Source of the DNA: Geranomyces variabilis
Taxonomy: Eukaryota; Chytridiomycota; Chytridiomycetes; Spizellomycetales; Powellomycetaceae
Reading direction: 5' to 3'
Assembly (NCBI GenBank): GCA_027603065.1
Contig: JADGJP010000029.1
Coordinates: 280,375 to 344,374, forward strand
DNA: 64,000 nucleotides
The notes under the pieces were generated by a model that saw only the letters and a list, made by a program, of their open reading frames with translations, ran no database searches and was not told where the DNA came from. The position numbers and the translations under genes were made by a program. Below, in pieces: positions 32,601-43,700 of this stretch; the stretch's first letter is position 1, and the number at the start of each line of letters is the position of its first letter.

Positions 32601-34133
32601 GTAGATTGTGTCGACGCCCGCGAATGGAAGCTTTCGTGCTTCCAACACTAGAGAGATTCGGAACTCATTTAGCGATCCCATAACTGTCAGCGCCAAGTCG
32701 CTGAAAGCGTACCTTTGACAAAAACTTCGTCTTCTATCACCGCGCCAGGTAAAACTGCTTCCTGCTGTTTCCGCTTTGCCATCTTTGCCGCCGCCTTTTG
32801 CTGTTTGCGTGTGAGATATGCTACAAGCTTCTGGTTGATCCAATCCGGATCGCTGCACATGTCGACGATTGGGAGGAGGACCGAGGTGGCAATAATTTCG
32901 TGGATGAACTCAAAGACTATCGGACTGGACTTGTCAGCTCTAGGAAGGAGTTCCACGGATAACAGCATTGAGATGACGCGCAGATGCCGTATCACATCTG
33001 CCCGCGTACGGTGACTACTGAACAGCGAGTTGGGATGGGCATCTATGTAGTCCTCTAATGCAAGTGGGGAAGCCTCTAAAGCGCGATATTCGCGCTAAAA
33101 AGAAGGCAAGAATTAACTAATTAGTTCAGTTACATCACCTCCAGTAGCGTGATTGGCATGCTTCAAAAGGAATTGCTATTGACTCACCAGGTGTGCGACG
33201 ACCCGCTGGAAGACGGGCAAAATGATCTGCGGCGTCACGCGGGTAGTGCCAATTGAATCTCTCAGCTTCAACACGGCGTGTTCCAAGGCATCGCGAACGG
33301 CTCGCGGGAATGCGGGACTTTGCGAATGGTTGAGATTGGTGAACCAGAGCTCTATAAAGTCGCGAACGATGTGGGTAAGGAGGGGATCGACTTCTTTCAG
33401 GAAACCAGTGGGTGATGGTGGCGTATGCGATTCTTCTGGCATCTGACAGTAGATAGATGCATGAGATATAGGTCGTCCCCAAAACCGAAGTCAACCTCGC
33501 TCCTCGTTACCTCTCTGTATGGTGTGACCCGCGCATTGATATCGGCAAAGGCTTCGCGCTTTCCATGAGACGACTCGGCCCACACATAGCCCACAAGCCC
33601 CGCGACAGCGACTGTCGCGACAAAGACCGCGGCGCGAGGCGAAAAAAGAAGAGCAAGGAGGAACAGCGGTAGCTTTTCCGCCCACCCTGGAGGCATAAAG
33701 GCTGCGACGGCGTCCAAATTTGCTAATGCGGGTTCTACGAACGGGGCTCTTGCGACGACAGACTCCCGCCAACCGAGCGTGCGCTGGCGCCACAAGCTTT
33801 GAGCCATCGAAGACATCTTGGTCATGGAGATATCAGCTTTTTCAGCTTCTGGTGGCGGTAAGTTGGCATCGTCTGGCGCGGCCACCGCCGGGATGATTGG
33901 CGCGGAGTCGTCCATCGAGCTGAGACGAAAAGTGCGAGGACAGTGGGCGGATGGCAAGAGCTCGACACTGCCGTCACTAGCCAGACTGAGGCAAGACTTT
34001 GGAGACGGTAGACCGAGGGGCTGAGCCACCGCCCTCCGGTCGCCTCCGATAGTGCGTACTGTAAGACAAATTCCGCCAGGTCCAGCGAGTCGGCGGGCGA
34101 GAGTCGCCCACCGTGTGTTGCGTGATGGATCAT
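29666..34133 (-). CDS. Sorting nexin with TM, PXA, C2, RGS, PX and nexin_C domains
   Basis: Exons 34133-34060, 33985-33511, 33442-33188, 33094-32713, 32647-32441, 32373-29666; ~1366 aa. The first intron is provisional; the ATG at 33915 is an alternative start. Two hydrophobic segments lie at ~130-163 (LPLFLLALLFSPRAAVFV), then PXA (~190-390: DPLLTHIVRDFIELWF), C2 (~395-515: VLEARKLPFAGVDTIYCSVL, DDIIGSSYIPIS), RGS-like (~535-660), PX (~895-1010: MKYIVQIERTDGSGGW) and nexin_C to the end. TM-PXA-RGS-PX-nexin_C is the SNX13/14/25 and Mdm1 plan: proteins that anchor in the ER and contact endosome, vacuole or lipid droplet through PX. The C2 between PXA and RGS is not in the animal members. Convergent with the carrier gene. 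Confidence 0.88.
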
Positions 34134-34597
34134 GGCTGCTTCGGAACCTCCGCGCTCGCTACCGCCTCATCCGGTAGCGTCGGCGTTGAGCACCCCGCGG
34201 GCGTGGCAGACGGGAAAAACGCACGGTGTGTGGCTCTGGGGGCTGTTTGGGCCCGATGCTACATCTAGGTCCAGGCTCTGACAGACCGCTGAGTCATATA
34301 GTGAAATTTTGTGACTTTTGACGCTTCGCTGTACTCCAAGCTGGCGGAAACATTTACTCTTTGCCCCCCAGCTATCTTACCCGCAGTTCGGAGTAAACCT
34401 GCAATCAGCAAACGGCGAACAATGCATTGTTCGGAGCTCCCCTTTCGCACGATTACGCACAAATCCTCAATTGCGAGAGCTGGCGTGGCTGGGGTGGCAA
34501 CGTGCGCTTCCATCCAGTTGGTACCGGCCAAACCTCACTTCCCCGAAAAACAGAAAGAAACTGGCCGGCCAAAATATGAACAAAGCAGCCTTTGGCA
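34134..34597. promoter_or_regulatory. Divergent intergenic region
   Basis: About 460 bp between the sorting nexin and the C2H2 gene; no extra gene seen. Confidence 0.35.
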
Positions 34598-35935
34598 ATG
34601 AGCACCTACTCTGTTGTTCACCTCAACTACCCTACTTCTCACGCAATGGACGGGTACGGTAGCACCCGCAAAGGGCCGCGCGAAGGGGGTCACTACTACT
34701 GCCATACTACTGGTCTTCGGCCAATCGGCCACCAGCCGCCGCCGGTCGAGCTCGAGCGGACCCTGTATCACTCTTCGCGCTGGGCGGCTCCGCTTCCGTA
34801 CGGTCACCCTCACTTTCTCGGCTATCAAAGTTCAGCTCCGCCGTCGTTCCCTCCCCCACTACTGCCCGCAACGACATCCTGGCCTCCGGCTCCGGTGGAT
34901 GATGCGCCAGTTGTTTTCAGCACAAGGTTTTATCAATAATATTTTCCATCCGTGCGGAGAGACGACGTAGAGGACACCGTGTTTACCCACAGTCTTGTTT
35001 CCCCTCTTTAACCGTTTAGTTGCGCTAACTCCTTGAGTGGGGCCGTGTCAGACCCGCTGTCGCACGCGCTGCAGCTGCTTGAACTGCTGCACCTGCCGGC
35101 AAGCTACAACGAGAACATTGGCGCCTTTGACGCCGCCATCGGCCTTGGCATTGCAGAGAATGCAGAACTCTCTCAAAGTCCCAATGTTAGCGCCGTTAGC
35201 ACGGACTTTCAGAGTGAGTCCTCTTTTGGTGGCCCCGACCTACCGAATACCCCCGTCGAGGCAGAGCCTCTTGTTCCTCAATTCCACCAATACGCTGCCG
35301 CCTTCAATTCGCCATCAATCAATAGTGAATATTGCACCAGCGCCGACTTTAGGGATGGGTCATTCTCTGTTCCTGGGCCCGACATACCAAAGGAACCAGT
35401 CGAGGCAGTCTCCATCATTCCTCAAGTCGATCACTACGATGCCCTCCACTCGCCACCAGCAAAAACCGAACGCCGCTCTTTCATCGCTCTAAAGTCCTTC
35501 CCTCGGCCGATGACCACTATACCCATGGACAACCCGCAGGCTTTTAGCAAGGCCAACGAGGCGGATGAAGCCGACGAAAGTCGCAACCAACCATCCTCAC
35601 ATCCGATTCCACCTCCACGTGCACCACCACCACCACCACCACCGCCGCCGGCTGCCGTCCGCCGTTATGCATGCACCGTACGCGGCTGCGAAGCGAGATT
35701 CACCACATCAGGTCATCGCGCGCGACATATCCGAAGTCATCTCAAACTTAAAAGCTTCGAGTGCGAGATCTGTCACAAGTGGTTTTCGCGGCGAGATAAT
35801 TTGGGTCAGCATGTCAAGACACATTTCAAGCAAAAGTCAGAGAAAATACGAAAGAAGGAGAACAGCAGCGATAGCAGCTCATCGGCATCGCCGCCGCCAT
35901 CTCCAAAAAGGGGCGGCAACAAAGGCGGACGATAG
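34598..35935 (+). CDS. C2H2 zinc-finger protein, probable transcription factor
   Basis: Exons 34598-34926 and 35020-35935, intron 93 nt; 414 aa. The first 330 residues are low complexity with a Pro/Tyr-rich start, two short related blocks (PDLPNTPVEAEPLVPQFHQY and PDIPKEPVEAVSIIPQVDHY) and a polyproline run. Two adjacent C2H2 fingers follow near residues 340-395: CTVRGCEARF ... HRARHIRSH and CEICHKWFSRRDNL ... H. Then a Lys/Ser-rich tail. Tandem fingers near the C-terminus are typical of fungal stress and developmental regulators (MSN2-like layout), but orthology is not claimed. Confidence 0.82.
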
Positions 35936-36005
35936 TAGACAAACCGCAAATGCTATGTGCGATATTCCAATACATATGTTGGCGCCATCATATAAACCGC
36001 TACCG

Positions 36006-39000
36006 CTACCGCTTGAACGTGAATTGAACTTCGACTAAATATCGTAATGTACACTGAGTTTCCTGGTAAATCATGTGCTCGTTGTAAAGCAATTCTGTCG
36101 TTCTTGCGCGACCAGGGAGCTCCTGCTTCTTCGGTGGGCCCATCGGAACTTTGATGGGATCTTCACCGGGTGCCGCCGGCAGGTACTCATAAAAAGACGG
36201 CCCCGTCTGTCCGCATCCTGGAAAACAATGGAGCATTAGCGATCTGCGGGTAATGGAGAAAGGCAGCACATCTCTGCTCTTTGCTTGCCTTTTACGCTAT
36301 GTATACCGGGCGGCAGTTTTTCTATGAATTCTGACTTCACCAGCTCCATCTGTTCACCGAGGGCCACTTCAGCCAGCAACAGCAAGCCCGTCCTTTGACC
36401 GCGACTGGCATTGCAGTAGTTCGCGCTCTTCGAAACCATATCAGCAAAGTACACGGATTTTCCAAACATGTAACCGGTAACTGGGGCCTCAGGCGGAGCA
36501 ATGCGGAGGCCCTGGCTAAGGATTCCGGCGTAGTTCGAAATCCTGGACCCGTGCCACAGTAAAGCCTTGTTTCCAATTGGACCTCCAGAATACCGCTCCC
36601 GCTCGCCCGAGCGCTCGATCTTGAAGATGTTTTTGATGTCAAGCGTATAATCGGAGTGGGTTGGCGCGTGCGTCGTTTTGGTGCAGCGCTCGATGAGCTG
36701 GTAGTGCGCTGAAGAGGGATCGAGAACTTCAATGGCAGTGTTCAGCTTCTTGAACTCCTTATCTAAAGGATGCTCCTCTTCCTCTTCGTCCTCGCCTGCA
36801 GAAGCCTCCTCCTTTTTGAGCATGTTTGTCGCAATTTCAATTTCTTTGAGAGCGTCGAGGGTTTCCAGTTTCGCTCGAATTATATCCACGTTGTCCAAGA
36901 GCGGCGCGCTGTTGGATCCAAAGTCATGCGGAATGACGGTGAAAAAGTGATTCGACAGCTGGACCACTTTAGTTCGGTCAGCGACCCCATGCGCGCCCTT
37001 CAGAGCCACATCCATAGCCTCGGCTAAGACCTCATACGCCTCCGTGATCATCTTTGGCGATATCTTTCCCAAAGGCATCTTCCTGAGGTCAATTTCCATT
37101 TCCTGCATGGCATTTGTCATGTTCTTGACGTCGAATATGAGTTTGACAAGATCCTGAACCTGAGGCGCAAGTCGTGAAGCAGTCTTTGAAGCACGCGAGA
37201 CGTCCTCCAAATTGTCGGGCGGGCCATTGACGCCTGCAATCTCGAGAGGATAGTAAAGGCCCGGCCGCTTGACGAAGTGCGGTGCGTTAAAGTCGTTTCC
37301 TGTGTGTTTCGAGTAGAGCTCTTCAAATGTCTCTTTACAAGCCTCTCGGTCCATATGTTCGATTTTGGTCCCTCCGCGCGTCGTGCCCACGCGGCCCCAA
37401 GAGCGGAACAAAACACATCCGCGACCCTTGTCCGACGCTAGGATTTGCAGTTTATAATACGAGTTGCTGTTCGCGACAATGTCGGCTTTGCTGAGTACAA
37501 CGGACCACAAAAGGTCACCTTCTTTGTAAACGTGGTGAGAATCTTCCAAATGCGAATCAGGATCCACAACAGCTCCGTCTTTGATCGTTAACCGAGCAGT
37601 TTTGGTCGCCCTCTCCTGAGCCTCTTCGCCGCGTGCTCGCCTCTCCCGAACGGCTTCGCGAGTGGGAGCAGCTGGTTCGGTGGGAGCGTTTTTCTCGAGA
37701 AGGTATCTTTCGTCTTTATAATTAAGTCGTGTCCCCTTTTCGTAGCAATCGGAGATGTAGCTGCAGTCCACGATATCGATGCCTGCCGCGCGTGCGTCCT
37801 TGATCTTTTTGGAATCCTTTTCCATTTCGGACTGTGTTGTGACGAGAAGAACGAGTCCTTCGGCTTCATCCCGCGGATGAGAAAGCAAGGACCCTCCACC
37901 GTTTTCAACGAGACTCTGATAGTGGTGCTGAGGGTTGGGCAGCCGACCGCTGAAGATGAAAGCACGGTTGGCGAAAGGTTTGTCGCTTATAATTACGGCT
38001 TCTTCGTTCTTGGATTTCTTGAACTTTATTTCAGCTTTCAGCTCATCCCCAGTCGGCAGAGTCTGGGCACTCAACTCGGCTTTGCCCGCTCTCGCGAACA
38101 GGCGCGGTCGTGGGCTGTACTGATAAGTCTCGGTCCAAGGCAGGGTCTCATCCGCATCCACGTGAAACGGCTCAAATTCTGGGTCGTTCGTGGTATAGCC
38201 GCAACGCCCCCACTTCAAGTGCGCTGGACATTTGTAAGAAGATTCAGTCGGCACGAGCCTGTTGGTCCCGCACGCGGGGCATGTTTGAGCGACTCCAAAT
38301 ACCATGGCGTCGGCGAGTAATTGAACTAGCTCGGCCACAGATTTGTGTTCCAGCCCAGCTATACCGTTAGCAGCCAGAATATCAAGATATTTCATCTTGT
38401 TTTGGCGTGGCGTGGGCAACAAGTCCCGCGCGGCCCACAGAGCATTGGTTTGATCGCGAAGTGCCGACTGCCGAGCCAGAGTCTCGGGGTCCTGCTTCAC
38501 GATAGGAGCGTCCGCGATACTTCCGGGGACAGGCTTGGGAATGTCTTTGTGCGTTTCCTTTTCTTTCTTGATTTTGGCCCTCTTTGCTGGCTTCACATCT
38601 TCATCTGCAGCAGCGGACGCCAATCTTTTCGAGGACCGACGATTCCGTGGCTCGTTTTTAAATTTGGGATCTTCATTGTTTTCGTCGCCACCGCCGCCAT
38701 CGTCTTCTTCGTCATTATCGTTATCATTCGGCTCTGGAGGTGGTTCCTCGCCGTTGACTAGCGCGGTAAGGACCTTGACGCTCCACTCGTCCAGCTGATC
38801 CACGCCGTCAAAGGAGCTCAGGCCATTAACTACCTTTTCCGCATGATACTGGAAAAAGCACTGCGGGTGGTGCCAGGCGGGAACTGCAAGGTGGAATTTC
38901 TTGGCTCCACCAACTTCCTCCTCCACGGGCACGCCAATTCGTAACTGGCCAAGGTCGATGCTCTTCTGGCAGCCTTTGCAGGCAGATCGGTTACTTTTGG

Positions 39001-39439
39001 CAAAATCCACTTGCAGGCCATGCGGGTTGGCTGCGGGACCGCCTCCAGCCGCCGGAAACGTTTTTATAAACTGCTCCTGATCTGCCCATCTCTTGCAATC
39101 ATAAAAACATGTGAGCTTCCTTCCTTCTCTGAGGCAGCATTCGATAGCGAGTGGCGGCTTACGAGTCCGGACAAGCCGTGCAGGTTCCCCCCGCACAGGC
39201 GTTTCGCAGCCGGTTTCTTCGTGAGGCAGTGCGGGTGGTGCCACTGCGTACTCACTCCGTCGAAATTGAATCCTTGAACGACTTGGCCAACTCGCACGGC
39301 ACCCTAAAGCAGGGGTCAATACCGAAGTGGGCATGCGTGACCTGGAAAGGCAAGTCACCTGAGCGATGGATGTACGGCAAGATTGGCATTTTGCTCTTCC
39401 TGATTTAGCATATTCAACAACAAAATCGCCGGCTTCCAT
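36006..39439 (-). CDS. PARP1: Poly(ADP-ribose) polymerase 1 (PARP1)
   Basis: Exons 39439-39359, 39303-39163, 39091-36289, 36217-36006; 1078 aa (human PARP1 1014). It senses DNA breaks and makes poly(ADP-ribose) from NAD+. Domains: zinc finger 1 (YAKSGRAKCQSC ... WHHPHC), zinc finger 2 (FAKSNRSACKGC ... WHHPQC), an acidic/basic linker with KRAKIKKEK, the third zinc domain with PADR1 fold (CPACGTNR ... KWGRCGY), BRCT (~480-570), WGR (LFRSWGRVGTTRGG), helical regulatory domain, and the ART domain with the H-Y-E triad (LLWHGSR, KSVYFADM, LLYNEHMIY). The last intron starts with GC (gcaagc) and is needed to reach the catalytic Glu. Confidence 0.97.
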
Positions 39440-39682
39440 ATTTATTGAGTGCGGGGGCTAATGTGCTCGCCCCTTCCTTGGAACAGCGGGAAAAGCGTGG
39501 GAAGACGGAACGCGTTGTCACGGTCCGAACGTATTTTTGACTGACCCCCCCGCCCCCCTTATCATTTTGACCTCTCGCAAAACCTCGGGCTTCATGTTAC
39601 CACGAGCGGCAATGTCAATGCAAGGTCTTAGCATGTTTACTGTTTTTCTGATTATTTATCGATATAAGGAGAGCGCTGGCGA

Positions 39683-39717
39683 CATCCTTTTCCTCACGTA
39701 CCCCGAGGAAAAGGATG
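39683..39717. repeat. Perfect 13-bp inverted repeat, 9-nt loop
   Basis: catccttttcctc (39683-39695) pairs exactly with gaggaaaaggatg (39705-39717). It could form a stable hairpin in RNA or be a paired binding site; it lies about 260 bp upstream of the PARP1 start. Confidence 0.6.
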
Positions 39718-40676
39718 CCGAACCGGCGCACTCAGAAGACGCCTTGTGACTGCAAGAGGAGGACTGGCAATTGCATCGATCGATACCTTTGACATCCGAC
39801 AGGAGCACAGGGCGGCGTCAAGACTGACATTGTAACGCTTCTAAAAATCAAGGTAAAAAAAACACTGAGCGAAAGGTCAGCATTCATTCTTTCAACTCGT
39901 TTCTCAAAAAGGTCTGCTTCGCAAGCAGACATCATCTTTCAAGGTTGTCATCTCAAATCAGGTGAAACACGGATGAATGTAAAATAATCACATGTCATGC
40001 TCTGAACAAGGGAAGGAGAAAGGGTCCAGAAGCTTACCATCTTGGTTTGTGAAATTGATGCGTGCGGTGGTGTATTGTGTGAAAAAAGCGCGCAGGCCCT
40101 AGCGGCACTGTGTCGCATTCAAATGAGGGTATCTATCTGATCAAAGCGTAAAAAAGAGGCAGACGGTAAGCGAAAGCTGAGCGGATTCACGTTTTCCCAT
40201 TTCCTTCGGCTTTATCGGGTGCGTCAGTTGGTGGTGCATTGGCGTTATTATTTTGTATCCTCACGGAAATAGGGCAATTCTACACACTCATCGCTCGCAG
40301 CCTCAAGCTGGTATGCCTAATGTACGTCCTAGCGGACATGGTAGGCGTGCGCTTACCATTTGTGGAAAGCCCGCCCGTTACGACAGAGTTGTTACGGGCA
40401 GGAGGAGCAAGGACTGCCGGAACTTTTACGGCCGTCCGCCAGGCGGGAGGAATACTGAGAGAGGATCGCGAGGACCAGCAGCCGTCTCGGCTGGAGGCGA
40501 CCATGTCGGGCCGTCGAATGCGTTGCAGAATGTGCCTGGTCGCGAGAGCCAGTGCCTTTTTATATGAGCTATGTGGTCGAAAGAAAGAGCCGCGCCACAC
40601 GCCAAGCCACAAGCCCAAGCCACCTCCCGAAAAATCCCTGCTGCGCACAGCGAGGTTTTTGACGGCCGGCGGCAAA

Positions 40677-40682
40677 TATAAA
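40677..40682 (+). promoter_or_regulatory. TATA-like element of MOT1
   Basis: tataaa 110 bp before the MOT1 ATG, in a GC-rich context, fits a core promoter position. MOT1 itself removes TBP from TATA DNA. Confidence 0.4.
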
Positions 40683-40791
40683 CGCGGGGAGGCTGCCAGC
40701 CGCCCGCCGGGCTGTCCGAGTTTTTTCCCAGCAACCCCAGCTGCCAGTCACGTGTTCGCTCACATTGACTATTTTCGACAGCCGGCGTCGA

Positions 40792-43700
40792 TGGCCACAA
40801 GGTAAAAGCCTGAAACGAGAGGCCCACAGAGCACTTACATGCATCGGACTAACAGCACATTAATATCTATTTGAAACCATTAGACTTGAGCGCCTCGTTC
40901 TGCTACTTGATACGGGCTCCACTGCCACAGTCAGAGCAACCGCCGCACAGCAAATTGGTGAAATTCAAAAGCAACAGCCTCAGCAGCTTTACAACCTTCT
41001 TGGCCGGGTATATCATTAGTCTTGACAAACTGAAATTAGCTGAACATCTGTAGCTAAGCCATGTCCCACCCTAGGTCTTAGTACACTTGCGAAGTGCAGA
41101 ATGGCAGACACGCATTGCAGCCGGACTCGCCGTAGAAGCCATCGCAAGCAATGTGCCGCAATGGGAGCCGCCGGCTCCGCTACCCGGCGACGCTTACCCT
41201 GCCCACGCTGCTGACGCGGCGGATGAGTGGATGCTAACATTTGACACGTTCGACGTTACCAATGTTGTCAAAAATGGAGCGCCTTTGCTTTCAAGCGCCG
41301 GCAAGGAGTTTGACGTCGATCACTCGCATTTGGATCCCAAGGAACGGATTGCTTTACAGAAAAAGGAACTAAGAACTCGCCTTGGCATGGGAAGCGATCA
41401 TCTGAACAGTACGGCGTGCTGTGCAAGTTCGACGCGACATGTGGAGACACACTGACATGCTTCTGCTATCAGATTTGCTCGAAGATGAAGACGTCTCGAC
41501 GCCCAATGCATCGGAAGTTGTCAAGCCGAAAGGTCAGCAAACAGCTCAAGAATTGCTCGAAAAGCACCGCCCGTAAGCTGGCAGATGGACGCCTGCATTC
41601 ATGGCCCTGTTTCACCGCTAACTCTCCGTTTAGGAGTATTACGGAGGAAGATCCGAATCTAAGTGGCCTTAGCGCACGCCAAAAAGCTTCGCTCAAGCGC
41701 AAAATGCGACTCGGCAAGGAAAAGGGTGCAAAGTAAGAAACTTCTTTAACTGAGATATTTCAGATAAGCCACTGACAACCTTTTTATAAGGGTTCGGATA
41801 CTTGAAGTTTCGGCAACGAAACACAAAAGTTGTTCTCCGTCCGATGTAAAATCAGAGACCAAAGCTGTAAAGATCAAAACGGATCCTGATGCCGACGAGC
41901 CAGAACCTTCGCCCTCGGCGAACACCGTTGTAATTGGGAGCAACGGCAAACCGGAAACAGCGGCCGAGTCGAGCGATGAATGGCCATTTGAAGGACTGTG
42001 CGAGCAGCTCTGCTTGGATCTCTTTTCACCAAAATGGCAACTGCGACACGGCGCTGCCATTGGGCTGCGCGGCCTTCTCAAGGTTCATGGCTCTGGAGCT
42101 GGCAAATTGGTCGGCCTTTCCCGGAAAGCGAATCTTGATCGACATCGTGCGTGGCTCGAGGACGTAGCAATCAGGCTACTTTGCGTTCTAGCATTGGATC
42201 GTTTTGGCGATTATGGCAGCGATCAAGCTGTCGCTCCGGTACGCGAAACTGCCGCACAGTCCCTCGGTGTCGTGATGCAATTGGGCGAAGCAGATCTATG
42301 CCTGCGAATGGTCAACGAAGGGTTGTTGAAGCTTCTGGAGGCGAGTGGTGAGAGCACCGGCAGCCATACTGGCGCGTCTGCAGGACGCGAAAAAGGCTGG
42401 CAAGTCCGTCACGGCGCATTGGTTGGACTCAAGTATTGGATGGCTGTACGAACAGACCTTCTGGAAAGTGTCCTGAAGGTCAGTGATACCGATGCAGCGT
42501 ATACGGGAGCGTTCGCAGCAATCATCAATGCGTAAGTGTTCACGGCGTGCAGGCTTTATGGACCGCGGCTCGTCATGCTCATGCGTCCGCTCTAGACTTC
42601 GGGACCATGACGACGACGTGCGGGCTGTCGCGTCGTCGGCGCTTTTGCCGGTTTGCGACACTGTAGTTGGAATCCTTCCTGTGCAAACGGTCTACAAATC
42701 TATCGTGCTTACACTCTGGAATTGCTTGGAAGAGCTGGATGATTTAACATCAGCGACCGGCTCCGTCATGGACTTGCTAGCGCAGTTGATGATGAAGCGA
42801 GAAATTGTCCGGGTCATGAAGGAGCAATCTGGCAATGCTCTCTACGACTTTGTTCCTCGCTTATACCCATTCTTCCGACATGCAATCGTTGCGGTGCGTC
42901 AGGCGGTTCTCCGCACGATCGGTACCTTTGTCGCAATAAGCAGCGATGGCAGCGATCTCGGATGGGTCACCACCGAGCTACTGCGGCTAGCCTTCCAAAA
43001 CTTTATCATTGAAGAGCGCACTGATATTGTGCAGGATACCCTTGATCTGTGGAAAAAGCTGATGCGACTAATGGGCCTCGACACGCGGAATCAAAGGAAG
43101 CAGAGCTTGACAGAAATTACGATAGGCGTATTACCTTCATGGTTCAGTCTTGTCATGACGCCGATAGGTGCCCCTTTGGACCTGCGCTTCTTTTACGCTC
43201 CCAGCACCGACCTGTCAAACGGCAAACGGACCCGCATGGATGACGGTTTTAACGTGTCGCCACATGACAAAGCTATGGCCGTACAAGATCTTACTGTGGT
43301 ATCTCGCGAAGACATCATCCGAGGCCGTCTTGCAGGAGCAACCGCGTTAGGCGCTCTGGTCTACACTTTGCAGAGCAGCGGGGACCCCAACTCGACAGCG
43401 AAGATTTCTGAGCTCATCACCGCCTATCTCAACAGTTGCTGGGCTGGACACCGTGTGTTCTGCAACGTCATGATCGACGAATGGGCGGCATTCTGGGAGG
43501 AAAACACGCTCATGGAGGGGCTCCCCGCCAGCGCGGACCGCGCAAAGTTTGTTGACAGCTCGCCAATGGTCGGGACGCTGTGGGAAAACATGGTCACGGC
43601 TCTCACTCAGGCTGATTCGGGCGTGACACTTTTTTATAACGAGCTAATCAACCCGCTCACCAACGTGCGCACAGAGTGCGAGAACATCCTGGCCGCTACC

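Larger units (their letters stand above)
39440..40791. other. Long divergent intergenic region upstream of MOT1
   Basis: 1.35 kb, the longest gene-free stretch outside the repeats. It must include the PARP1 and MOT1 promoters. An open frame from about 40239 runs in frame into the MOT1 start but shows no domain text and is treated as leader. Confidence 0.45.

Noticed and set aside
32684-32712. 29-nt intron option in the sorting nexin
   Set aside because: Too short for a spliceosomal intron; the 65-nt choice ending at 32648 is normal and gives a clean C2 first strand.
39537-39749. 70-codon ORF on the plus strand
   Set aside because: Start codon and text unconvincing, overlaps a hairpin, no splice partners.
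40239-40791. 188-codon ORF running in frame into the MOT1 start
   Set aside because: No domain or conserved text, contains the TATA-like element, and MOT1 homologues begin at the MATR start used here.
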